A stretch of 32,011 nt of DNA, taken from positions 1 through 32,011 of IMG/VR virus record IMGVR_UViG_3300013131_000148; one strand, given 5' to 3'. Of this stretch, positions 19,384-26,257 are shown one piece after another. The notes beneath the pieces are model-generated. The model worked only from the letters and a program-made list of their open reading frames with translations, was not told the DNA's origin and made no database searches. This DNA comes from a virus. Both the position numbers and the translations under genes were made by a program. How positions within the stretch are numbered: position 1 is the first letter of the stretch; each line of letters starts with the position of its first letter.

Positions 19384-19675
19384 AGAAAGTTTTTATGACC
19401 CAGAAAAGAACTACCTTGGTGTAGGTAGAAACCAAATTCCAGCAGAAACCTCGTTTGAGGAATGGATTGAATTTGGAATGCGTAAGGGTTGGTGTGGACC
19501 TCCGGTTTGCTCAACCCATGATGGAATCCCATTTTCTGAACATGAGGAGTCGGAATGGGAAGAAGGACACGACCCATGCGTGCACGTTATTCGCATGTAT
19601 GAAGATGAAGAACAAAAAGCATCGGTTGAGAAGACACACTCGCCGACCAACTGGAGAAATCACTACACAAAATGA
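19373..19675 (+). CDS. Conserved Cys-containing phage protein (GWCGPPVC motif)
   Basis: A 100-residue acidic protein with ETSFEEWIEFGMRKGWCGPP, VCSTHDGIPFSEHE and DPCVHVIRMY. The pattern C..(P)VC.THDG, with a later DPC.HV, recurs in small proteins of actinophages and looks like a metal site, but no function is known to me. AGGGAGA lies before the ATG. It overlaps the preceding gene by 11 nt and the next by 4 nt (ATGA), so it belongs to the replication operon. Confidence 0.7.
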   Translation: MSDKESFYDPEKNYLGVGRNQIPAETSFEEWIEFGMRKGWCGPPVCSTHDGIPFSEHEESEWEEGHDPCVHVIRMYEDEEQKASVEKTHSPTNWRNHYTK

Positions 19676-20019
19676 CGCTTGACGAAGCAGACGCAATCAT
19701 TGCCGAACTCAATATTTGCTTTCCTGGCAAGCAATTAATTGTCGAGGAAGTTAAACGATGGGAAAGCAACCTTGAAATCTTCCATTATGAGGATGCCAAG
19801 AATGCAGTAAAACACATTGAGAACACAAGCAAGTTCTGGCCGTCTTGGTCTGAATTCAGGGAAGCAATTATGCCCATGCATAAAGAGCGCCTCTGGATTG
19901 AAAAAGAACGCCGTGATGCACAAATCCGTGAACTTGCCCCGGCGCGCACACCCGAAGAAGATGCGCGTATTGGCGAGATAATCAAAGAGATTAGAGAGAA
20001 CCTGTCTAAACGAAAGTAG
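19672..20019 (+). CDS. Helicase loader-like protein (G39P-type fold suspected)
   Basis: A 115-residue helical protein starting in an ATGA overlap. The segment EVKRWESNLEIFHYEDAKNAVKHIENTSKFWPSWSEFREAI matches the pattern of phage helicase-loader N-terminal domains: a Trp, a Tyr/Asp-Ala-x-x-Ala helix, then a P-x-W-x-E-F helix. A charged helical tail follows. Its place right after a winged-helix replication protein supports loading of the replicative helicase, which itself is not in the window. Family assignment is by pattern only. Confidence 0.55.
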   Translation: MTLDEADAIIAELNICFPGKQLIVEEVKRWESNLEIFHYEDAKNAVKHIENTSKFWPSWSEFREAIMPMHKERLWIEKERRDAQIRELAPARTPEEDARIGEIIKEIRENLSKRK

Positions 20020-20029
20020 ATACGTGGTC

Positions 20030-20035
20030 TATACT
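20030..20035 (+). promoter_or_regulatory. Leaderless-type promoter of the ParB/methyltransferase operon
   Basis: TATACT ends 7 nt before the ATG at 20043, so transcription would begin at or next to the start codon. No Shine-Dalgarno sequence is visible and no strong -35 is seen. It suggests that the ParB-CmoA-RusA block is its own transcription unit. Confidence 0.5.
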
Positions 20036-20042
20036 GGCCGGC

Positions 20043-21362
20043 ATGCCAGACAATATTCGCGTTGAAACCGAAGTCGTAGACATCACCAGTCTTAAGCCTT
20101 ATCCAAAAAATCCGCGTCGCGGCGACGTAGATGAGATAGCACAGTCACTCAAGGTAAATGGCCAATACAAGCCAATTGTCGTAAATAAGCGCGACCAGAC
20201 CATTCTGGCGGGCAATCACACGTGGAGAGCAGCCAGAAGCCTTGGGTGGACCCATATTGCCGTTAGTTATGTAGATGTTGATGACTATGGTGCTCAGAAG
20301 ATTGTTCTTGCCGATAACAGAACTTCTGACATGTCTACTTATGACGACACAAAACTTCTTGAATTGCTTGAGTCACTTCCAAGCCTTGACGGGACAGGAT
20401 TTAAGGCGGTTGACCTCGAGCAACTACAAACTTTGATTGACGGCGAAGGCGCTTTTAGCGCACCAAATGAAGGGCGCACAGGCAAAGTTGGAAATGAAAT
20501 TCGTGTATGTGTTGGAACGTACCGCGCGATGGTTGATGACGATGTCTACAAAGATTGGGCAGATGGACTTATTGAGGTTCACGGCGATGACGAAGCGGTG
20601 CTCAAGGAATTGAAGCGCCGCCTGCGTCTCTCCAGCGTTGATTACATCCCGGCCGAACGACCCAAAGGCAAGAAGCCAAAACGCAATATTGACCGCCAAC
20701 AAATGCACTCAGTGATGCTCACGACAGAGAATGTCGATATCAACAGCGTCTTCCCATATCCGATGAATGCCAGACAAGGCGATGTCGGGCTCATATCTGA
20801 ATCACTAGCAAAGAATGGGCAGTTCAGACCAATCGTTGTGAACAAGCGAGACAACTCGATTCTTGTTGGAAACCACACATGGAAAGCAGCCAAAATGCTG
20901 GGCTGGAAAGAAATAGCAACCACATTCATTGACGTGGATGACGAAGCGGCAGCAAAGATTGTTCTTGCAGATAACCGCACCGCAGACCTGGGCTCATACG
21001 ACCATGTCGAACTTGCAGAGATTCTTCAAACCCTTCCCGCATTTGAGGGGACTGGGTACGACGGTGACGACCTCGACGAACTCATGCAGGAGGTTGCAGG
21101 TTGGGGCATCAAGGAAAAACAGACAAAGGTTTCCGATAAACCACGAAACGTGACTGCCACAATCGGCAAGTGGGAGTTCAAGATGGCTCCGGAATATTTC
21201 TCTGAGTGGGAAGAAAAGATGTTCCAAGAATTCGGATATTCGCTAGAAGAAGTATGCGCTGGAATGGTGGCGATGCTTGGCTTGCCCAGTGACGCGTATG
21301 TGGCAACACGCCAGAGAAACTCTAAGAGAAGTAGCCCAAGGCGCACAGCACAAGAGTCATGA
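20043..21362 (+). CDS. Tandem-duplicated ParB-like protein
   Basis: A 439-residue protein made of two copies of one module. Copy 1 (about 1-215) and copy 2 (about 225-425) each start with a ParB/sulfiredoxin-like domain: PYPKNPRRGDVDEIAQSL, PIVVNKRDQTILAGNHTWRA, then KIVLADNRTSD in copy 1, and PYPMNARQGDVGLISESL, GNHTWKA, KIVLADNRTAD in copy 2. Each ends with a similar helical segment (W...L...G......L.L). The box GNHTW(R/K)AA replaces the chromosomal ParB GERRxRA. Phage ParB-like domains may bind DNA, act as nucleases or hydrolyse nucleotides; which applies here is unknown. The stop overlaps the next start (ATGA). Confidence 0.85.
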   Translation: MPDNIRVETEVVDITSLKPYPKNPRRGDVDEIAQSLKVNGQYKPIVVNKRDQTILAGNHTWRAARSLGWTHIAVSYVDVDDYGAQKIVLADNRTSDMSTYDDTKLLELLESLPSLDGTGFKAVDLEQLQTLIDGEGAFSAPNEGRTGKVGNEIRVCVGTYRAMVDDDVYKDWADGLIEVHGDDEAVLKELKRRLRLSSVDYIPAERPKGKKPKRNIDRQQMHSVMLTTENVDINSVFPYPMNARQGDVGLISESLAKNGQFRPIVVNKRDNSILVGNHTWKAAKMLGWKEIATTFIDVDDEAAAKIVLADNRTADLGSYDHVELAEILQTLPAFEGTGYDGDDLDELMQEVAGWGIKEKQTKVSDKPRNVTATIGKWEFKMAPEYFSEWEEKMFQEFGYSLEEVCAGMVAMLGLPSDAYVATRQRNSKRSSPRRTAQES

Positions 21363-22906
21363 AGCCAGTCCTGACGCCGATTGGAGACTTGTCTCCGTCC
21401 GCCTACAACCCGCGCAAGGCAGACGCAGAGAGACTTGACCTTGTTGAGTTGTCTCTGCGCAAGTTTGGATGGCTTTTGCCTATTTATGCGGATGTCAACG
21501 GAGAGATTCTGAGTGGACACCAACGCCACCTGGTTGCTGGTCGCATCGGCGCAACGAAGGTTCCGGTTGTCAGGGTTCCGGTGTTCAAGGTGGACCGACG
21601 TATGGGCATCAACGTCTTATACAACCGTGCTACTAATGACATGTACAAAACACGCTCGACTAAAGAACTCAAGAGCGATTTGCTTGACCGGATTGAAGAC
21701 ATCAACAAAATCAAAGCGCTGCCGGATATACCGGTCGACTCCCCGGAATGGTATCCAATCTTCAATCAAAAGCCTGTCGCCACATTGCGTCTGGCTAAAC
21801 TCAACGAGCGCTGGCCAGAAGCCCACGCAGTACAAATGGCCTCGTACCTCAAGTCCAACGGTCTTCCGCAACTCCCTCTCATCTGCACCCCCGATTACAA
21901 GGTATTGAACGGTCTGGCGCGACTGACATTTGCAATCCAAGAAAGTTGGGACACCTGCAATGTCGTTATGGTCGGACACGAGAACGCAGAGCAGATAAAG
22001 GCGATGCTCAACCTTCTGACGATGGACTACAACATCCAAGAGCGCTATGAGGATTTGCTGCGCTATAACTCCTTCCGACGCAAGAACCAGCGTCAGACCG
22101 CTCTGTCGACTGTGTTCGTGGAGGAGATGGTTCGTCACTACATAAATACCGGCAACCGCGTAAGAGCATTCCAACTTGAGAATCCTCAGCATGTAGAGAT
22201 GTGGAAGAAGTACTACGGGACTCACGTCATTGACTTCGGAGCGGGCCTTTGTGACAAGACAGAAATTCTGTGCGGCATCGGAGTCGACGCCGTCGCATTC
22301 GAGCCTTTCTTTCTCGGGAAGGACAACGAGAACATCGACACCCAAGGAGCGCGCAAACTCACTGCAAAGTTCCTTGAACGAGTCGCTGATGGAACAGAAT
22401 GGGACAGCATCTTTATTTCCCATGTCTTTAACAGCGTTCCGTTCCTTCAGGACCGTTTGCACATTATGGCAATCATCGCGGCTCTTTCTTCAGAGAACAC
22501 AAAGTGTCATTCGGTCGCCGTGTCTTCCGAATCTGACCGCTGGTATAACCACACGCGCGGAGACCTTAAAAAGAGTCATGACACCTCAAGTAGGGGTTTT
22601 ACATTGGATTACGAACCGCGAACAGTTCTATCGGATATTGCCCTGAAACCCAAGGTGCAGAAGTATCACACCGAAACAGAGTTTGAAGAACTGCACATGC
22701 ACGGATTCAAGAGCGTAGAAACATTCATGACCGCAAAGAGCGGCTGCGTTCAGGCAGTTGCGTGGAATGCCAAGAAGGTTGAGCCCGATGCTTTGCGCGC
22801 CGCCCTTGAGTTCGAGTTTGACGTTCCGCATCCAGAAGGTCGAAGGCTTGGCATGGCAGAAGAAGCCAAAGCAGCATTCTCACAAAGGCTTGGCATAAAA
22901 CTATGA
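21359..22906 (+). CDS. ParB-ParB-methyltransferase fusion
   Basis: A 515-residue protein. Residues 1-80 are a ParB-like domain (YNPRKADAERLDLVELSL, EILSGHQRHLVAGR). Residues about 140-207 look like a second, diverged ParB domain (ASYLKSNGLPQLPLICT, KVLNGLARLTFAI). From about 288 a class I SAM-dependent methyltransferase fold begins: HVIDFGAGLCDKTEIL is motif I, DAVAFEPFF the acidic loop and IFISHVFNSVPF a motif IV-like strand. The usual DNA methylase motifs (DPPY, PCQ) are absent, so the substrate cannot be assigned. It is coupled by 4-nt overlaps to the upstream ParB gene and the downstream CmoA-like gene. Confidence 0.82.
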   Translation: MKPVLTPIGDLSPSAYNPRKADAERLDLVELSLRKFGWLLPIYADVNGEILSGHQRHLVAGRIGATKVPVVRVPVFKVDRRMGINVLYNRATNDMYKTRSTKELKSDLLDRIEDINKIKALPDIPVDSPEWYPIFNQKPVATLRLAKLNERWPEAHAVQMASYLKSNGLPQLPLICTPDYKVLNGLARLTFAIQESWDTCNVVMVGHENAEQIKAMLNLLTMDYNIQERYEDLLRYNSFRRKNQRQTALSTVFVEEMVRHYINTGNRVRAFQLENPQHVEMWKKYYGTHVIDFGAGLCDKTEILCGIGVDAVAFEPFFLGKDNENIDTQGARKLTAKFLERVADGTEWDSIFISHVFNSVPFLQDRLHIMAIIAALSSENTKCHSVAVSSESDRWYNHTRGDLKKSHDTSSRGFTLDYEPRTVLSDIALKPKVQKYHTETEFEELHMHGFKSVETFMTAKSGCVQAVAWNAKKVEPDALRAALEFEFDVPHPEGRRLGMAEEAKAAFSQRLGIKL

Positions 22907-23625
22907 CAGTCAAAGATAACTACATACCTACTGGCAAATGGAAGTTTGATGAGAACGTCACTGCGGTATTCCCTGACATGATTTCCCGTTCAATTCCTGG
23001 TTATGGAACTATGCGTGATTCTGTCGTCAGGGTTGCCAAGAAATTCCTGAACTTACAAGAAAGCGGCCTTTACTTACTTGATATCGGCTGCTCCCGCGGC
23101 GACACTATCTACGAGATACTTGACTCTCTTGACCCCATGGTTGAGGTTGGTTGTATTGGTGTTGATTCTTCTGAGGACATGATTCTTTCCGCAGAGCATC
23201 TTTTCCGAGAGTGGGACAACGTCAGTTTTGTGTGTGGCGATGTCACCAACATGGACATTGTGCCGTGCAAATATGCGGTCATTACGTCGGTATTGACGGC
23301 GCAATTCATTCCGCTCGATGTTCGTCAGGAATTCTATAAGAATGTTCATAATGGTCTTTCTCACGATGGCGTTTTTATTGTTGTGGAGAAAGTACTAGGT
23401 GAGACACCCACTTCGCAGGGTTTGCTAGTTGACATTTATCACAACTACAAAAGCGAAAAGGGTTACACAGACGAGCAGATTGAGCAGAAGCGAAAGTCAC
23501 TCCAAGGAGTCCTTGTCCCATTGCGCGCCTCCGAGAACGAGGCGATGCTCAAAGATGCAGGCTTCAACAATGTTCAGCGCTTCTGGCAGTGTCTAAATTT
23601 TGCCGGGTGGATGGCTACAAAATGA
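22903..23625 (+). CDS. cmoA: CmoA-like carboxy-S-adenosyl-L-methionine synthase
   Basis: A 240-residue protein matching CmoA along its whole length. The N-terminal signature W-x-FDE-x-V-x-x-VFPDMI-x-RS-x-PGY is present (residues 13-34), motif I is LLDIGCSRGD (58-67), and the CmoA-specific C-terminal region includes YHNYKSEKGYTDEQIEQKRK and RFWQCLNFAGWMATK. R197 aligns with the E. coli Arg199 that holds the carboxylate of carboxy-SAM. CmoA converts SAM and prephenate to carboxy-SAM, used by CmoB to make cmo5U in tRNA of mostly Gram-negative bacteria. No CmoB is in the window; the coupled upstream gene is a ParB-methyltransferase fusion, a candidate user of the product. Confidence 0.9.
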   Translation: MTVKDNYIPTGKWKFDENVTAVFPDMISRSIPGYGTMRDSVVRVAKKFLNLQESGLYLLDIGCSRGDTIYEILDSLDPMVEVGCIGVDSSEDMILSAEHLFREWDNVSFVCGDVTNMDIVPCKYAVITSVLTAQFIPLDVRQEFYKNVHNGLSHDGVFIVVEKVLGETPTSQGLLVDIYHNYKSEKGYTDEQIEQKRKSLQGVLVPLRASENEAMLKDAGFNNVQRFWQCLNFAGWMATK

Positions 23626-23993
23626 GCAAAAAGACTTACGCGCTGGAGGTTTGGGGTGAAATGTGGACTCTGAACAAAGAGCGAACACTTCATCACTTCA
23701 CTCGCGCCAAAAAGGTCAAGGAATGGCGCGATGCAGCCTGTGTGGCAGCAAAGGCTCGCCGCATCCCGAAGATGAAAGCAATCGAGGTCCGATTCACCCC
23801 CCATCGGGTCGACAAGCGAGGCCTTGCTGATGTTGGTGGGCACTTCCCTGTCGTAAAAGCCATGATTGACGGGCTTGTTGATGCCGGCATCCTTACTGGC
23901 GATGGACCGGATACTGTGCGTAGACTGATATTCGAAGCCCCGGTTGTATCTGGCGAAAGCAAGGCAACTGTAGAGATAACCGAGTTGGAGTAG
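23622..23993 (+). CDS. rusA: RusA-like Holliday junction resolvase
   Basis: A 123-residue protein starting in an ATGA overlap with the CmoA-like gene. It has the RusA family core: VRFTPHRVDKRGLADVGGHF, then VKAMIDGLVDAGILTGDGPD and a final strand EAPVVSGESKATVEI. The acidic residues of LADVGG and of GDGPD fit the metal-binding aspartates of RusA. RusA resolves four-way junctions, as needed for branched phage DNA before packaging. An in-frame codon at 23589 lies inside the previous gene and is disfavoured. Confidence 0.8.
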   Translation: MSKKTYALEVWGEMWTLNKERTLHHFTRAKKVKEWRDAACVAAKARRIPKMKAIEVRFTPHRVDKRGLADVGGHFPVVKAMIDGLVDAGILTGDGPDTVRRLIFEAPVVSGESKATVEITELE

Positions 23994-23996
23994 GAC

Positions 23997-24281
23997 ATGA
24001 TTGAAAGCAAAATCAAAGACGTTCAGAAGATTACTGACCCCGTCGAGCGTGCACGTGTCCTACACTACGAACTTCTCCCAGGCGTGGCAGAGATTCGCCG
24101 TAGCATCATTGAACTCCGCGCCCTTGCAATCAAGGAGTCGTGCGAGTTTGGCGGGAACGATGGAGACGGACTCTCGTACTCTGCGATGGCAGGAGAACTA
24201 ACGGTGTCCAAACCCCTCATCCAGCAGATGGTTGCCCTTGCGCGTAAAATAATCGCAGGCGGCCGCGCACCACTCGAATGA
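23997..24281 (+). CDS. Small helical protein, possibly DNA-binding
   Basis: A 94-residue, helical, charged protein. The C-terminal part (LSYSAMAGELTVSKPLIQQMVALARKIIAGG) has the outline of a helix-turn-helix (AMAGELTVSKPLIQQMV), similar to small actinophage proteins that carry sigma-factor-like HTH regions. Three nucleotides separate it from the resolvase gene, and its stop overlaps the next ATG (ATGA). Confidence 0.6.
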   Translation: MIESKIKDVQKITDPVERARVLHYELLPGVAEIRRSIIELRALAIKESCEFGGNDGDGLSYSAMAGELTVSKPLIQQMVALARKIIAGGRAPLE

Positions 24282-24484
24282 CGTTGTTCTTAATTTTCAT
24301 TGCGGCGGCAGGATGGTTGGCTGCATTCATTCTTCTTGGGATTTTGATGATTCTTTCACTTGCCTTTGGGGCATCCCAAGAGTTGGTCAAAGAAGAACTA
24401 AAGGATACGCTTAAGCGAACACCAAAACACAAGACGCACCTCTGGTCGTCGGCAAAAGAAAAAGAGATTCCATTTGGAGACTGA
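24278..24484 (+). CDS. Small single-span membrane protein
   Basis: A 68-residue protein: a strongly hydrophobic N-terminal half (LFLIFIAAAGWLAAFILLG then ILMILSLAFG), one long or two short membrane segments, followed by a basic, charged cytoplasmic-type tail. It starts in an ATGA overlap. Function unknown; small membrane proteins in early actinophage regions sometimes block superinfection, which is speculation here. Confidence 0.55.
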   Translation: MTLFLIFIAAAGWLAAFILLGILMILSLAFGASQELVKEELKDTLKRTPKHKTHLWSSAKEKEIPFGD

Positions 24485-24752
24485 ACCGAATCCCTATAGA
24501 CGGCAAAACCGTTTTTTTAAGGCAGTAAAAATTGTTGACAGAATTGAAGAATTGGGACTGAAAACATTTACGGTCCGAAACATGGACAAAAAGAACCGAA
24601 TCAAACTGGCAGGCCAAGCAGGCTTCCCGGCCCCATCTGAAAAGACTTGGGATGTCGTGGTCGATTTGTTTTCAAAGAGGGTGGTTAGCCCTTTAGTTCT
24701 GAAGGCGGCAGCGCAAAGTATTGGCAGCGCATGTACGCCTCTGCGGTCGTAA
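24474..24752 (+). CDS. Hypothetical small basic protein (TTG start)
   Basis: A 92-residue protein read from a TTG at 24474, overlapping the preceding gene by 11 nt. It has a basic N-terminus and a helical stretch (FFKAVKIVDRIEELGLKTFTV). The first ATG (24582) would remove this helix, so the TTG or another upstream start is preferred. It overlaps the next ORF by 22 nt. No family recognised. Confidence 0.45.
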   Translation: METEPNPYRRQNRFFKAVKIVDRIEELGLKTFTVRNMDKKNRIKLAGQAGFPAPSEKTWDVVVDLFSKRVVSPLVLKAAAQSIGSACTPLRS

Positions 24753-24937
24753 TAACACAAGCCTTACAGTCATACGCCATAGACCCGAGCGAATGCTCGA
24801 TGTTCACTACGCAAGAAATTCATTACATCTGTACGTCCAACGGAGTATTCATCGACGAAGAAGACATCGTCTTCAAGATTTCCGTTTCCATGTTGGAAGA
24901 ACGACATCTCTGGTCGTATGGTAACCATACAAAATAG
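24731..24937 (+). CDS. Hypothetical small protein
   Basis: A 68-residue acidic protein (ITQALQSYAIDPSECSMFTT, then GVFIDEEDIVFKISVSMLEE) that overlaps the previous reading frame by 22 nt and ends 9 nt before whiB. It looks like mixed helix and strand. No family recognised; support is the uninterrupted frame and its fit in a packed operon. Confidence 0.45.
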   Translation: MYASAVVITQALQSYAIDPSECSMFTTQEIHYICTSNGVFIDEEDIVFKISVSMLEERHLWSYGNHTK

Positions 24938-24946
24938 AGGAGAATC

Positions 24947-25534
24947 ATGACATCAATCAAAAAAGAAAAAGTTAGAACGCAAAATCAAAGGCGCGAACTT
25001 GGCGCATTTACTGCGCCACCCAAAACGCGCGTGTTCGTTCCTCAAGACGTTTTTTTACAGAACAACAAGTACTTGATGGACAAGGTCGTTGAGCCGCCTC
25101 GCAGTGGTTCATGCCAAGGCCAAGATACGAGCCTTTGGTTCCCAATTTCAAACAATGGTGTTTATGGCAAGGCAAACACTCAAAAACAGAGAATGGCAAT
25201 TGATATTTGTAGAGAATGTCCCGTTAAGGCGGAATGCCTTATGTACTCACTTGAATATGAACCGTTTGGCATATGGGGTGGTTTGCCCGAAAGTGCCCGC
25301 GCGTTATTGGCTCGATTTTGGAAAATTGAGAACAAAAGAACTTGGTGCGTTCGTCCTTCCTTCTTGAAGTATAGGAAGGTTGTCGACTATATTGTCCATC
25401 CGACGGATATCAAGTTGATAAAGGACATCGCACGTGAGCAAAATCTTGCACAACCACCTTTTAATGAACGGGCAGGCTTATCAGCCACCGCGCAGCGTCG
25501 AGTCCGTCTCGGATTGGCTGACACAACTAGTTGA
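24947..25534 (+). CDS. whiB: WhiB-family iron-sulfur transcription regulator
   Basis: A 195-residue protein with the four-cysteine WhiB pattern: C56, C88, C91, C97 (C-x31-C-x2-C-x5-C), followed by the GIWGG turn at 108-112. These bind a 4Fe-4S cluster and act with the primary sigma factor; phage versions can alter host transcription and division. It is longer than usual WhiB proteins at both ends: a 50-residue basic/Gln-rich N-terminus and a C-terminal extension with FKVVDYIVHPTDIKL-type helices and AQRRVRLGL. The C-terminal region is also dual-coding, since the next gene starts 101 nt before this stop. AGGAG precedes the ATG. Confidence 0.9.
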   Translation: MTSIKKEKVRTQNQRRELGAFTAPPKTRVFVPQDVFLQNNKYLMDKVVEPPRSGSCQGQDTSLWFPISNNGVYGKANTQKQRMAIDICRECPVKAECLMYSLEYEPFGIWGGLPESARALLARFWKIENKRTWCVRPSFLKYRKVVDYIVHPTDIKLIKDIAREQNLAQPPFNERAGLSATAQRRVRLGLADTTS

Positions 25535-25823
25535 CAAGATTGGCATGAAGATTGTTACCGGTCCTCATGCCTACTACGTGGAGAGTGAAGGGAATCGCGG
25601 CATCACTGCATGTGTGTGCATTGAGACTTCGCATATCGCTTTCCATGTTTGGGACGAAGAAGTTCCGGCGCGCGTACAGTTTGACTTGTACACGTGCTCA
25701 ACTCTCCCCGTAGACACTGTTCTCCGTGAGTGCGAGAAGTTCTTTGATTTGGTGGATTACAACTATGTCGTTTTGAACCGCGAAGACGGTTTCATAATCG
25801 AAAAGACTGGTCAGCGCATTTAG
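25434..25823 (+). CDS. speD: AdoMet decarboxylase-like pyruvoyl enzyme
   Basis: A 129-residue protein like the short bacterial SpeH/SpeD class. GNRGITACVCIETSHIAFHVW, then RVQFDLYTCS match the core: S66 is the would-be pyruvoyl-forming serine, H71 and C88 match the processing/catalytic His and Cys. Differences are Thr instead of Glu before S66, VWDEE instead of TWPE, and two extra residues between His and Cys. The family decarboxylates SAM for spermidine synthesis, and some phage relatives are reported to act on other amino acids, so the substrate is open. The GTG at 25434, behind AAAGGA, is chosen; ATG 25464 is an alternative. It overlaps whiB by 101 nt. Confidence 0.75.
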   Translation: MSKILHNHLLMNGQAYQPPRSVESVSDWLTQLVDKIGMKIVTGPHAYYVESEGNRGITACVCIETSHIAFHVWDEEVPARVQFDLYTCSTLPVDTVLRECEKFFDLVDYNYVVLNREDGFIIEKTGQRI

Positions 25824-25825
25824 TC

Positions 25826-26032
25826 ATGGGCAAGAAGAACAAGAAAGTCTCCCGCGGCGCACAGCAGCGTGAGAGGTTTAATTACCTCACCGGAAAGACT
25901 GAGATTGTTCCCGGCACTAAAGCAGGGAAACGCCGTACCCGCCTTCCATTCGGCGACCCGCTCCGCACCCATGACCTTCACGGCCCAGTCGGCAAGAAGT
26001 CAAAAAAGAGCAGGCAGAGCGAAGAGGATTAA
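25826..26032 (+). CDS. Small basic hypothetical protein
   Basis: A 68-residue, very basic protein (Lys/Arg-rich at both ends) with a central segment FNYLTGKTEIVPGTKAGKRR. Starts 2 nt after the preceding stop, so coupled translation is likely. Charge suggests nucleic-acid binding, but no domain is recognised. Confidence 0.5.
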   Translation: MGKKNKKVSRGAQQRERFNYLTGKTEIVPGTKAGKRRTRLPFGDPLRTHDLHGPVGKKSKKSRQSEED

Positions 26033-26050
26033 TCCCGATATCCTGAAGGT

Positions 26051-26257
26051 ATGGATATCAACCTAACCCAACCCCCAATCAAACAAAGACTCTCAATCCT
26101 GAACGAGTACAACAAGGCAGTCAGGTTTATGGGATTCGAGCAAGCCTCACGCGCTTACCGTCACTCCATGCAGGCTCTGTACGAGAAATACAACCCCGCA
26201 CTCGCGCAGCAGCGCAAGTGGAGAGAGCGCAAGGGTGGATACTCAGAGGATTACTAG
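26051..26257 (+). CDS. Small helical hypothetical protein
   Basis: A 68-residue basic, helical protein (LSILNEYNKAVRFMGFEQAS, YEKYNPALAQQRKWRERKGG). Last gene of the rightward early run; it converges on the minus-strand HAD-like gene, and their stop codons overlap by 4 nt. No family recognised. Confidence 0.5.
   Translation: MDINLTQPPIKQRLSILNEYNKAVRFMGFEQASRAYRHSMQALYEKYNPALAQQRKWRERKGGYSEDY

Noticed and set aside
21617-22462. Minus-strand 281-codon open frame inside the ParB-methyltransferase gene
   Set aside because: It is wholly antisense to a gene with recognisable domains and has no family features.
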